DNA of 64,000 nucleotides, taken from contig NC_084894.1 of assembly GCF_958979055.1 (NCBI RefSeq), forward strand, positions 11,482,468 through 11,546,467, read 5' to 3'. The stretch's first letter is position 1. Each line of letters begins with the position of its first letter. The position numbers and the translations under genes were made by a program. The stretch comes from Alnus glutinosa (taxonomy: Eukaryota; Streptophyta; Magnoliopsida; Fagales; Betulaceae). Positions 22,016 through 32,735 of this stretch are shown in pieces. The notes beneath the pieces were generated by a model. It was not told where the DNA came from. It worked only from the letters and a program-made list of their open reading frames with translations, and searched no databases.

Positions 22016-23171
22016 TTATATCCGAGCTTTAATCCTTAAAGCCTCCACATTTCATCTTAGCTTTAGGTAAACATTGTTTACAACCTCAAAATTTCTAACA
22101 GGTTCCTATTAGTTAACTAGCAATTGACTGCAGTGGGTCTTCTTCAATCAAACAATGTCTCTAACCTAGTACATTCTTGTCGGTAGTTGCATATAAATGC
22201 AGAAAAGGTATTGAAAAAAAATAAGGGTTAAATACTTAATTGCCTCATGTGGTTTACAAACTTTATTTTTTGCCCTTTGAGTTTTCAATTTTATCATAGG
22301 AGGTACTTGTGCTATGGGAAAAGACGGAAATGGTACCTTCGTTCATTTTTCCGTCCTAAATTAACGTCCCGCCATGTCATCCTATATGTGTTAGCGTACT
22401 TGTGTAACACCTGTCCCTAGAGCCATGTCAGCGCTGACGTGGCTACTATATATTTTTGGGTTAAATACCTCATTGATACTTGAGTTTTAAGTTTTTTTAA
22501 ATTTAATACTTCAGTTTTGTTTTATATCATAAGTAGTACCTGAATTAAAGGTAAAAACTCATTTGGTACCTCTGTTAGATTTTTCATCCAAATTTTAATG
22601 GCTCGCCACGTATCAACCGCTGAGGTTGACATGTGGCACTATATAAAAAAAATAATAAATAAAAAATCTTTAAAAAATAATTAAAAAAATAAAATTGAAT
22701 AAATAAATAAATAAATAAAAAAAGAGAGAAAGAAGAGGGGTGGCTCCTTGGCTTGTTTGGGGTGGCCGAACCACCCCAAGGGTGGTGGTTCAGTCACCCC
22801 ATGGCAAAAAAAAAACAAAAAAAAAAAAGGGTTTTGGCCCTTGGGGGTGGCCGAACCACCCCCATGGCGCTTGGGGGTGGTTCAGCCACCCCTAAAGGCC
22901 AAAATCCATGGGCCAAAACTTTTTTTTTTTTTTTTGGCCCATGGGAATGGCTTGGCCACCCTCATATCGACTAATTTGGGGATGGCCAAACCATACCCCA
23001 AAGCGAACCACCCCCAGGGTCAAAAGTGAAAAAAAAAATAATAATAATAATTTTGGCTCTTAAGGGTAGCCAAACCACCCCCAGGCCAAATGGGGGTGGT
23101 TTTGGTCACCCTCAAAATTGGCATTGGGATGGCTCAGCCAACCCCATGTGGCCCAAAGGTCAGCCACTCCT

Positions 23172-23217
<46 letters not shown>

Positions 23218-23544
23218 TTTTAGGTCCTTATATATATATATATATATAATAGCCATGTCAGCGTTGACATGGCTTTGGGGACAGGTGTCGCACATGTATG
23301 CCGACTTGTATACGATGACATGGCAAGACGTTAGTTTTTGATGGAAAAATGAATGGATGTACTATTTCCTTCTTTTCCCATAGCACAGGTACCTCTTATG
23401 ATAAAAATGAAAACTCGGGGAGCAAAAAATAAAGTTTTAAACCACATAGCGGTGTAAGGTATTTAACCCAAAAATAATCAACTTTGTGGAAGAGATACTT
23501 TCCCAAAAGATTTCACTTGTTGACCATGACTAGACACATATTAC
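22016..23544 (+). repeat. Paralogous segment, copy A (split by MULE)
   Basis: Bases 22016-22224 and 23470-23544 together match 25465-25637 plus 29226-29341 along their length. Shared landmarks are AAAGCCTCCACATTTCA, TTTAGGTAAACATTGTTTAC, GGGTCTTCTTCAATCAAACA, AACCTAGTACATTCTT and TTGACCATGACTAGACACAT. Copy A is interrupted at 22225 by a MULE. It lacks the Pack-MULE of copy B, so it shows the intact target site of that element. Confidence 0.85.
22225..23469. mobile_element. 1.25-kb non-autonomous MULE with ~230-bp inverted ends
   Basis: The ends GGGTTAAATACTTAATTGCC and its complement close long arms sharing ACTTTATTTTTTGC, GCTATGGGAAAAGA and CCATGTCATC. AAAAATAA flanks both sides. Copy B of the segment keeps this site uninterrupted (TGAAAAAATAATCAAC, about 29262), confirming the borders. 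A second GGGTTAAATACC start at about 22459 suggests another, now partial, element inside. The core is made of GGTGG/CCACCCC palindromes. Confidence 0.8.
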
Positions 23545-24145
23545 AAGTAGAAAGAAAAAAATGGGAAAAATAAAATTTACCACATTTTCTTTGAATGGCT
23601 TTTAAACTATCAAGGTTTGCATTTTGGCCCTCCAAACTACTAAAACCTTTGAAAAAGACCAATTTTGGCGAAATATCTCCATAATACCCTTGCCATGTGT
23701 CATTTTTCAATTAAAAAATAAAAAAAAATTCAAAAAAATTCAAAAAAATTCAAAAATTTTTAAACTAAAAAAAAAAATTGTTATCAATCGGAGGACACGA
23801 GAGGAGGAGGTTATTTTGAAATCTAAATTGTACATGTAAATCTCTCAGTAATCTAAGTTGTGCACTTGTGCGTGGAAACCTCTCTCTCTGTCTCTGTGCA
23901 TATCTGGTGCTGGGTTGAGTGTCTCAAAGCTATGTTAAAATATTGTTAGATCATTTTATTTGAAGTAAGCACATAGTCAACAAGCTTACAGATCTATGTA
24001 TTACTTTCCCTTTGGAATCGATGACCTGTGGAAGTAGTGTTATGTGTTGTTCTTTGAGGCTCTACATGAATATGAAAACAGGATGATGGTGCCTACAAAT
24101 TCTACAATTTGTTGTTGAAGGTTATTCCTACTGGCATCGCCTTTT

Positions 24146-24197
<52 letters not shown>

Positions 24198-24304
24198 TTT
24201 TCATTTAATTGTATCTCTTTAGGTGAGACATCTTTGTGTAATTCCTACCTTGTATTTCAAGTTAAATGTATAATTACAAGGCCCCACCCCCCCCAAAAAA
24301 AAGT

Positions 24305-24515
24305 CGCTTTTAAGTTAAACGGGTCGTGTCGATCCGATACGACCCATTATGCTAAAAGAGTTTCACGGGTTGTATCGGGTGACCCATGAAATTGCTGTGT
24401 CATGTCATGTTTGGAGCTTCGACCCGTCAACATAAACGGGTCGTGTTTGGATCTAGCTTAAACGGGTCGCGGGTCTCCACGGGTTGACCCGTAGACCCGT
24501 TTTGCCAGCCCTAGG
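24305..24515. mobile_element. hAT end fragment (ACGGGTCGTGTC subterminal repeats)
   Basis: ACGGGTCGTGTC, ACGACCC and GACCCGT recur in both orientations, and the right edge is GCCAGCCCTAG, as at hAT termini. The partner end is not visible, so it is truncated. Confidence 0.4.
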
Positions 24516-24568
24516 CACGATGCAGCCTCCAGCTCGGCGAACTCGTCCCCACCTATCCGAACGCGAAC

Positions 24569-25022
24569 ATGACTAATTTCCTATCCTTCGATATTTATGA
24601 TATTGATCTTTCAAAGGTTATGAATGATTCAAATCTGAATTTTGTTTTGTTACAAACAACGAGCAAGTCTATCACCGTTGTGGAAGACCTCGATTGGTTT
24701 CTGATGGAGAAATCAACGACTGTGAGCTTGTTCATTGATGTTTATATCCATTTTCCTCTTTTTGATATTTTGACATTCAGAACGTTGACCAATAGCTACC
24801 TGGGGCTCAAGGATCACAAGCTTTTCTTTCAGGTGGAGGATATTTTCCAGAGTGGGGCGAACTTGAGCTCGATCGAGATCAACGAGCTGATGATTACGAA
24901 TCGAAACTAACCGAGCCAGGCTATAAAATCGGTCATCATAGCGTTGCAAACGGACGGTGACCGGAGGGGTGTCGGGAAGATCAAGTCGCAGTTGGGAAAT
25001 AACGTTACTCCAAACACCCATT
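24569..25022 (+). pseudogene. Captured AAA-ATPase (BCS1/At2g46620-like) fragment
   Basis: The frame reads FLSFDIYDIDLSKV, LLQTTSKSITVVEDLDWFL (Walker B region), then VYIHFPLFD, NSYLGLKDHKLF and ALQTDGDRRGVGKI. These follow plant BCS1-type AAA-ATPases in order. The piece between Walker B and the IHFP segment is missing, so sensor 1 and the arginine finger are lost. A stop after residue 113 (NRN-stop) breaks the frame before the C-terminal part. There is no start, Walker A or N-terminal anchor. It lies inside an inverted-repeat element, so capture by the transposon is the likely origin. It is not a functional ATPase. Confidence 0.7.
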
Positions 25023-25075
25023 TTTTTTAAAAATAAAAATAAAAAAACAGAAATAAGAAATAAGAAATAAAATTT

Positions 25076-25119
<44 letters not shown>

Positions 25120-25253
25120 TTAATTAAAAAATGACACGTGGTAGGGATATTATGGGGATATTTCGTTAAAATTGACATTTTTTTTCAAAGATTTTGGTAG
25201 TTTAGGGGGCCTAGAGTGTAAGCCTTAGTAATTTAGGTGGCTCTGATACCATT

Positions 25254-25464
25254 TGTAACGATCTAAAAAAAAGCGCTAGCCACATCTGCACTATCACCCC
25301 AAAAGAACTAATTAATTTTTAAAGTTTTCCTAAAATTCCTTATAAAACCTAGTTTCACCTAGTAACGAAGTAATGTGGGACTTAACACTCATCTATCTCT
25401 TATAAACCATTCACTCTATGTGAATTATTTTTATCTTTTCTCAATATGAGACCGAAATATTACA
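25254..25464 (-). mobile_element. LTR with adjacent Met-tRNA primer-binding site
   Basis: On the minus strand a 211-bp block starts TGTAATATTTCGG and ends GATCGTTACA. After two bases it is followed by TGGTATCAGAGCC, the usual plant initiator Met-tRNA primer-binding site. So this is a 5' LTR of a minus-strand retroelement whose body is replaced by the family B element. The paralogous segment copy B begins exactly at its outer edge. Confidence 0.55.
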
Positions 25465-26689
25465 AGTGTTATATCGAAGCTTTAGTCCTCAAAGCCTCCA
25501 CATTTCAGCTTAGCTTTAGGTAAACATTGTTTACGACCTCAAAATTTCTGACAGGTTCCTATATTAGTTTACTAGCCACTGACTGCAATGGGTCTTCTTC
25601 AATCAAACAACGTCTCTAACCTAGTACATTCTTCTCGGGGGAAAGTACGCTTTACCCCCCAATGTATTCACCCATTGGTAATTTGACGTCCAATGTTTAA
25701 AAATTGGTAGATGACCCCCCTGACGTTTACCATGTGTGTCAATCTGGACCTTCCGTCCACTTAGTCCGGCAAAAGTGACAGAAAGACGGTCATGTGCACT
25801 TTTAAGCCACAGCATTCCAAAATTGCCCCAGTCCAAAACGGTGCGTTTCACAGACACTCCATTTTCTCTTTTCCTTTTTTGCACGTGGTGACCTCCCAAG
25901 TTAGAGAATGTGGTGAAACTCCCCGACTACCTTGGACGCCCGGCGATATCGGCTGCTTCAGCTTCTTCAGATCACTGTAAATTTTCAAGACCTTGGATTT
26001 GGTCTTAACGAAGCCGACGACCTAGAAGGGCTCCAACCCACTGACCTACTGCATGTGGGCCCCAACAAAGCCATCATCAGAATCAGCCGCAGAGGCTTCT
26101 TCTTCACACGATAGACGCTAGAAGAGCCTCTCGACCGGCTTGTCCAAGAGATGGAAGCTCTGGTACCTTCTGTATCGGAGCAATAGTGACGGGACCTTCT
26201 GATCTTAATACCTCAACCAAAGTTGTGATGATCCAAAGCTAGCTATTTTTGAGGTGGCAGCTATTGCAATCCACTTGCACCATACGTTACCAGAAGCAAC
26301 TGGGCTAGAAGAAGCTTTGTCATAAGACTGAGCTTGCTCCAAGAATGCATCCACATTCAGTTCATCAGCCATGGATGGGCATCCCCCAGGTAACTTGATC
26401 AAACATGTTCATTACGCATGCTTATGTTCATTACGCATGCTTATATGGTGAAAGAACATGTTTGTTATAACTTGATCAAACAAATTATTACAAATGAAAA
26501 CCGAATACATGTTCATTACGCATGCTTATACAGTGAAACCAAAAGGTAATATTTTAGAACCCAGAGAAACCAGAGGCCATTAACATTCCTCTGTTCACCC
26601 CTGTTTTACCCAACCAAAACAGAGGCCAACACTGTCAACAATATTTTTCGCTCAATTCAAGATCAACACGTGATATCATTTTCCTATTG

Positions 26690-26828
26690 CCACAGGAATC
26701 CGACCGTACACCATGCATGTTGTCAAGACCATAGATTTGAGCTTTGTCAACCTGGAAATATTCTCCAGGAGTTGCCATAAGGTGAAGCCCTGGTCTTCGT
26801 TGAAGTGAAGCACCTCCAGATTAACCCC
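26690..26828 (-). pseudogene. Captured LRR receptor-kinase fragment (CEPR1/XIP1-like)
   Basis: The minus-strand frame reads NLEVLHFNEDQGFTLWQLL, ENISRLTKLKSMVLTT and CMVYGRIPV, the spacing of leucine-rich repeats. The wording resembles the LRR region of CEPR1/XIP1-type receptor kinases. Only about 45 residues remain, with no signal peptide, transmembrane segment or kinase. It lies within the Pack-MULE and is a separate capture from the MAPK kinase piece. Confidence 0.55.
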
Positions 26829-27659
26829 ATCATATACATAAATAAGCTCCCACTCTTCGTTTTCACCATTTTACCACCACCAATGGACACCAAAAAAACC
26901 ACGACGCTACTCATACAAAACAAAAACAGTACCCATAACAAGATTATGTTACCCATGTTCTTGGCACCTCACCCATGCTCAATTCTACCCACGTTGCTCA
27001 TCTTCCCTGCCATTAACACTCCTTTGTTTCACCCATGTTTTACCCAAGCAAAATAGAGGCCACTTGCTACACGTTTCCTTCATGTTTTGATGATACGTAC
27101 AGTTATATCACTCCTTAGTTAATTGTGTAAAATATACCACTAAATGTATTTTTTTTTTTTCAGGATAAATTTGATCGTGGCTATTCCATTGAATATATGG
27201 AAGTTATGGAGTTAAGGTAGTGATAGTGATCACGATTTGATGTATTTGTGAAAGCAAGAATTCATTCCCATTTTTGTTGTTGCTGGGGACTAGATAGTTG
27301 AGAGTAGTGAGTGGGACTAGCAAGAAGTTACTTCTCTTTCTTCCTTCCATTGCACGTGTGTACCCGTTAAGAAGAAGAGGAGATCATATATGTTGCATGA
27401 CATGTTTGCATGGGGTGGGTCAGCGACTCTTTGATCTGGTTCGCACTAGAAGGATTGACAGTGATCTAATACCTATCAATGGCGGTTTTGAGGAGGTGGT
27501 CATGGACATGTTTGCATGGGGTGGACATGTGGCTATGTGTACAATCTGTACGTGTGTGTACAATCTGAGAGTCTGGATGACAACAATGAAAGTGATGCAT
27601 GTGGCGGGTTGCACTTGCAGAGCACCATGTTTCTGACCACAACTTCCTTACCCCGGAAC

Positions 27660-28400
27660 TCATCTCGAATCTTTACACACAAACGGGTGGGTGAAGAGCT
27701 GAGCCACCATCCACCTCCTCTTACTCAACTCCTTCTGCAAGCAACACTGGATGAAGCTTCGATACCCCTCTGACGCGTGCTCTGGCAGGCTAGGCGAGTC
27801 GCCGAAGCAAATCGTGAACATCAGGGTCTCCCAGTCGGGTCTCTGACCAAGAGGCAGAAACGGGAAATGACCCAAGTACAGCTCTAACAGGGTCTGCCAC
27901 AAGGCCCATATATCGCCAGGGGCCCTCAACTCTTAAGAAAAAAAAATAAAAATTTAAAGATAAAACAAAAAAAATTAAATTAAGGTATTTTATTTTTTAG
28001 ATGAATCAAATTAAGGGTTTTTTTTGCTTATTGGCCCCTAGCAAGATTTTTTTTTTTTTTTTTTTCCTCCTTTCCTTTTATCATCTTTTCAACTATTGTC
28101 AAAACTTTTTCCTTTAATAGTTCACAGGTAGCAATGTATATGCCTAAGAAGGTAATGATGGAATGATCTTTACAAAGTTGTAGAGGCTTTGTTCAAAGTA
28201 AACGAAAAGGGTTTAGTAAAGTAGTGCATTGGAAGAAGACATGTGTGGATTTGAAGAGTCACAAGCTTGACCAAGCTCAATTTCTTAAAAATGTGTAGAA
28301 AAAATAACTGAAACTTTTTTATTTTTTTTTTTATTTTTTATTTTATTTTTTTTATTTTTTATTTTTATTTTCTGAATCTTTGGACAGCGGTTTTCTTTAC

Positions 28401-28431
<31 letters not shown>

Positions 28432-28890
28432 CTAAAAACTCTTTTTACTTAAGAAAAAAAATTATTTGGCCTCCTCCCATTAAAATGTCTGGCTCCGTCC
28501 CTGTATACCCGTACGTCGTAGTTCCTGCCGTACGTGTCCTGGTCGAACCGCTCGGGACTCATGTACATGCAAGTGCCCACGTAGAAGTTACACGCGTCCA
28601 ACGTTCGGCACATGATTTTGATGACTCCGAAGTCTGCGATCTTCACTTGCATCTTTTGTTGTTGACCAAAAGATTCGATGGTTTAATGTCACAGTGAATG
28701 ATCTTGTGATCGGAGGTAGTTAAGCTCGTTAAGAACTTGTAGCGCCACATCGGCGAGCTTGGGCTCGGAGAAGGTCCCGTGGGTCTCTAGCAGCAGTCCA
28801 AGGTGCCAAGGTTCATGTGCTCCATGAGAATTGCGATGTCGCCGGACGGTTTCTTGAAGATCTCGTGGCAACGGTCCACGTGGAGGAGTA
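27660..28890 (-). pseudogene. Captured MAPK kinase fragment (MKK7/MKK9-like)
   Basis: Reading the minus strand from 28890, the frames give RCHEIFKKPSGDIAILMEHM, LLETHGTFSEPKLADVALQV, DIKPSNLLVNN, VKIADFGVIKIMCRTLDACN, YVGTCMYMSPERFD, then after an insertion GDIWALWQTLLELYLGHFPF, GQRPDWETLM and LFTHPFVCKDSR. This follows plant MKK7/9-type MAPK kinases from the middle of the N-lobe to near the C-terminus. Several frameshifts break it, the HRD arginine is lost (HCDIKPSN), and the glycine loop and catalytic lysine are missing. A 587-bp element splits the activation-segment side from the C-lobe. It cannot encode an active kinase; small RNAs from it could still affect the parent gene. Confidence 0.8.
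27917..28503. mobile_element. hAT-like insertion inside the captured kinase
   Basis: The insertion runs between codons of the kinase sequence. The ends CAGGGGCCC and GGCTCCGTCCCTG have the CAGGG/CCCTG hAT-like form. The flanking eight bases (TATATCGC and TATACCCG) agree at five positions, as in a decayed 8-bp duplication. The interior is A/T-rich and non-coding. Confidence 0.5.
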
Positions 28891-29479
28891 GGGAACAGAA
28901 CTCAAGCGAAGAGCTTGCGAAGCCAGGCAATGGAGAGTTCATGAACGAGCTTCTGTTAAATGAAACGGTGTGTTTTGAAATTTTGGAGTTATATGCGGCC
29001 AAACTCACCGTTTTGAACACTTGAAGGTAATTTTGGAACTTTGACCTTTAAGTGGTCATGTGCGTTGCACGTGACCCTCATTCCGTCACTTTTGCCGGAC
29101 TAAGTGGACGGAAGGTCCAGATTGACACACATGGTAAACGTCAGGAAGGTCATCTACCAATTTTTAAACATTGGGCGTCAAATTACCAATGAGTAAATAC
29201 ATCGGGGGTAAAATGTACTTTCCCCTTCTTCTCGGTAATTGTATATAACTGCAGAAGCGGTGCTGAAAAAATAATCAACTTTGGGAAAGAGATACTTTCT
29301 TAAAAGATCTCACTTGTTGACCATGACTAGACACATAAATGCACAAAGAGGAGAACCAACTAACCAAGGTAGCTAGAAAGCAGAAATAAATACAGGAACA
29401 CAACAATCAATTCGGTGGAAGTACATATATGTGTAATTTGAATTAGCACATGTTTAATTCCTAAATTGACCAATAAAAA

Positions 29480-29780
29480 AAATTATAATTTAGCCCTCTA
29501 AACTGTCGGTCGTTTTACAAGTAGCTTCACGAACTGCTAACACTTGAACTCTGGTCCTCCAAACTATCAAAAAGTTTTAAAAATGCTCATTTTATCAAAA
29601 TATGTCTATAATATCCCTTACACATGTCATTTTTCAATTAAAAAAATAATAAAAAAAATATTTTATTTTTTTATCAAAGGAAAAAAAGAAAAAGAAAAAA
29701 AAAAAGGGTGTTTGGGGATGGCTCGTGGCCACTCCCCTCCCCAATGGGGTGGCTCCCATTTTCTTTTTCTTTTTCTTTCC

Positions 29781-29811
<31 letters not shown>

Positions 29812-29998
29812 AGTAGCTTTTTTAGTTTTTTAATTTTTTTTTAATTAAAAAATGACACGTGACAAGGGTATTATAGACATATTTCGACTTTAAAAATTTT
29901 TGGTAGTTTGTGGGACAGAGTCCAAGCACTGACAGTTCGTGGAACTAGTTGCAAAACTGCTGACAGTTTGGCCAAGAGGTTTAATTGTAATTTTTCTA
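29480..29998. mobile_element. Foldback element, family B
   Basis: The left arm (ATTATAATTTAG, CACGAACTG, CTCCAAACTATCAAAAA, CATGTCATTTTTCAATTA) is inverted in the right arm (TAATTAAAAAATGACACGTG, CAGTTCGTGGAAC, GGTTTAATTGTAATTTTT). Arms are about 180 bp. The short core has a GGATGGCTCGTGGCC/GGGGTGGC palindrome. It is the empty-cargo relative of 23597-25240. Confidence 0.65.
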
Positions 29999-30999
29999 AA
30001 AGGAAAAAAGTTGTTGTATATTACATAAAACATATATACAACAATGTTTTGAGTTCAAAACTATAATATGAATCAAGTTTAAAACCTATTCTACTTCTTT
30101 TCTTATCTTATTTTAAAAATCGAAAAGACAGATAAAAGATTCTTGTGGGTGTTGGTTGTGTCTAGCCCATGTCTGAAGAGGGTCCAAAACGTATTAGACA
30201 TTAAAATTTAAGTTCTTATGGACACGTACAAACAAGTGAACTCTACTGAACTCTCTCTGCAGGATCAACCTACATATGCCCCTTTCTAATAACCCAATTT
30301 CTGACCATTGTTGATGAGTTATGCAGTGTTATTTTAATCATCCAAATCATGTGACTACATATATATATAACATAGTCTAGTGTGAAACTTTCAGAATTCA
30401 TCACATTGTGCAGCTGAAATTAAGCCATTGAGAGCCTCAAAATCCCATCCAACTCTACAGCTAAACAAAATAACCCATAAACTATCCCCTCTGGGCAAAA
30501 CAGACAACGCAAGGAGCAAAAACAAAAGGATGGATATTGGATATAAACATAAAATATTAGAGTAAAATAATTCTTTAATATTGATATTCCGTGTAACCGT
30601 GTGCAATTCCAAAGCACTAAAATAAAATAAAATAAACAAAAAACCTCAAAACAATAAAAGATCCGAATCCCAATTCAAAGGCATAGGATTGCAAACGTCC
30701 TATGCGGTGGTGATGCTGACCGAGCTCTGATATCAGTCCAGAGAAAAGGATGCATGCATAGGAAAATTTCCCAATTATCTTGGGAGTACAACAGAGTAAA
30801 ACGAAGCATCAATAAAATAAGAAACTTTCAGGTGAGAGAGAAAGAAAGACCCGAGAGAAACAGTGATGATGCCGCCCCTCCTCTTTGGAAAATTTTGGTT
30901 TATGCGGGAAAGACCCCCGCGTGCGCCGGTGAATATTCGTGAGTGAGAGATTCAATTAATATTATTTATGGATGATTTTAGTGATGACACACAGTAGAC
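29999..30999. other. Intergenic DNA, no gene recognised
   Basis: A minus frame at 30639-30391 and a plus frame at 30754-30942 are unsupported by domain or splice context. GCTCTGATATCAG at about 30724 resembles a degraded primer-binding site, so an old retroelement is possible. Confidence 0.4.
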
Positions 31000-31330
31000 T
31001 AGTCGTCGCTAATATCTCAGTATTAGCGACGACTATTGTGGTCGATAATAGCGTATGTTATTTGTGACGACTGAGTCGTCGCTAATAATCCCAATTCTAG
31101 CTACTAATGCTTCTCGCGCGTAAAAAAAACAAAAGAAAAAACAAAAACAAAAGTCCCGCTTCAATACTAGGGACAACATTTTAGTGAAGACCTTTAGTCG
31201 TTGCCGATGTTAGAATTTTTAGTGACATTAGTGACTACCCCACAATGTCTTCATTGATAAGTGAATATTAGTGACGACTTGTGCGTCGTCGCTAAACATT
31301 TGGTCAATAAATGCCATTTTTCCTATAATA
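31000..31330. mobile_element. CACTA-like subterminal repeat block
   Basis: GTCGTCGCTAA and TTAGCGACGAC recur in both orientations about six times, the subterminal pattern of plant CACTA elements. No CACTA terminus is joined to it, so it is a fragment. Confidence 0.35.
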
Positions 31331-31339
31331 CCTTATGAT

Positions 31340-32356
31340 ATGAGCATGTTAATTCTCTATAATATTCTTGCAATTGATTCGAGATAAGTACTTCTTATTT
31401 TGGAATAAACAAACTATATTATTTACATCGTATGATATGGTGCACCGATACTTGCATTAGAATGGCTATGGGCTTACTATACAAGCTTAACCTTATGATC
31501 ATAGAGGTTACTTTGATCTTATGATGGGCTTTAGATCAAATGGTTGTTATGGTGATCAGCGAACCATTTACGAATGAGGGTCACAATTATAGCTTTACTA
31601 GTAGCATGGGCCACCCAAGGTCGGACTTGGTCAGGTTGCTAGTATATGACGGCATGCATACATATGCGGGGTACTGGTGTTGTATTATAAGTCCCTCGAA
31701 ACAGCGTCAACCTTGTCAGGAAGGGGTTAGTATCCTGGGTAGACCATACGGAAGATAACTATGGTAGCTAAATATATATGTATAACATTTTTCTTTGCAT
31801 TAAAATATTACTATTTGTCGACGGAATTATGTCCAACATTACTTCAAATTAAACCATTTTTTCTTGGCATAATAACGGAGGTAATATAACTTAGTTTGTG
31901 AAAACTCATGTCTACAATTTCAAAAATTATTTATATCACTTAAAGACTTTTTACTTAACCAGTTTCGTAATGATTTATTTACTAAGTTTTAGATGTACTA
32001 AGTATTTTCCTTTCCCTGTTAAAGACCTCGGTGTCTGCGGTTTAGCAGGTTACCGGTATCTAGTTGAGAAATTCGCTACAATGAAGACGGGGCAAATGGC
32101 TCATAGTAGTAGGTTTGGGTGTTCGAGATAAAAATGATATCGGAAAACTCTGGGTTTGTAATTGATGATACTTATGTTAAAGTTAAATTATATTCAGAAT
32201 TTGAGAATCATATTTTTCCACTTTTCGCATTATTTTCGCTATGATAAGTTGTTATGAGAAATTCCACCAGACATTTACTAGTTAATTGATCTCGACGAAC
32301 TGTCAATAACTCTCCAAGTTAAATAAAAATAATTACCTAATTTTGGGGGTGTTACA
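31340..32356. mobile_element. Gypsy-type LTR end fragment
   Basis: Non-coding DNA ending in GGGGGTGTTACA, the complement-type partner of TGTAACACCC starts. The interior has a TAGTTGAGAAATTCGCTACAA stretch but no protein frame. The left edge is not found. Confidence 0.4.
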
Positions 32357-32418
32357 AACTAGAACTTTAGATTTCAATGGGTTGCTATGTGAGGTTGATA
32401 CTTGTAATGTTCAAGTAT

Positions 32419-32423
32419 CACTA

Positions 32424-32473
<50 letters not shown>

Positions 32474-32735
32474 AGTTTTTAGTGACTTACATTTAGTGAG
32501 GTGTCTGGTGATTTGACACGCACTAACTGTTAGTGGCATGTAATTTGTGACGCTTTTAACATGCCACTAATCCGATTGTCAACTAATTAGAATTTAGTGG
32601 CGTGTCTTTTTGCCACGCCACTAATTAGTGGCATGTTATATTAGACACACCACTGATTTCAGTGGCCTTTATTTCTAACTTCAGTGGCGTATCTAATATA
32701 ACACGCCACTAAATTAGTGAGTGTTTTTTTTAAAA
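32419..32735. mobile_element. CACTA element terminus
   Basis: CACTACAAAAA opens the block, followed by about 47 A and then repeated AGTGGCGTG / CACGCCACTAA words in both orientations. CACTACAA is the defining terminus of the CACTA superfamily. The opposite end is not found in the window, so cargo extent is unknown; gene fragments at 33299 and 33735 may lie inside it. Confidence 0.55.

Larger units (their letters stand above)
23597..25240. mobile_element. Inverted-repeat element carrying an AAA-ATPase fragment (family B)
   Basis: The left arm has AAACTACTAAAACCTTTGAA, CGAAATATCTCCATAATACCC and CATGTGTCATTTTTCAATTA. The right arm has their complements around GGGATATTTCG and TTTGGTAGTTTAGG. The arms are about 120 bp and match the family at 29480-29998. 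Between them sit a hAT end fragment (24305-24515) and part of an AAA-ATPase gene (24569-25022). The right edge lies against a primer-binding-site-like GGCTCTGATACCA. Exact edges and target duplication are not resolved. Confidence 0.6.
25638..29225. mobile_element. 3.6-kb Pack-MULE
   Basis: The exact 9-bp duplication TTCTTCTCG lies at 25629-25637 and 29226-29234. Both ends start GGGGAAAGTAC and form inverted repeats of about 220 bp (25638-25860 and 28995-29225) with long identical runs such as AATGTTTAAAAATTGGTAGA. No transposase is encoded. The cargo is broken host-gene sequence: an LRR receptor-kinase piece (26690-26828), a MAPK kinase piece (27660-28890) and other unassigned stretches. The paralog at about 22190 preserves the empty site. 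This is a textbook Pack-MULE structure. Confidence 0.92.
25465..29341 (+). repeat. Paralogous segment, copy B (split by Pack-MULE)
   Basis: Bases 25465-25637 and 29226-29341 match copy A (22016-22224 and 23470-23544). The copy is interrupted by the Pack-MULE at 25638 but intact at the position where copy A carries its MULE. The pieces contain no coding frame. Confidence 0.85.
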
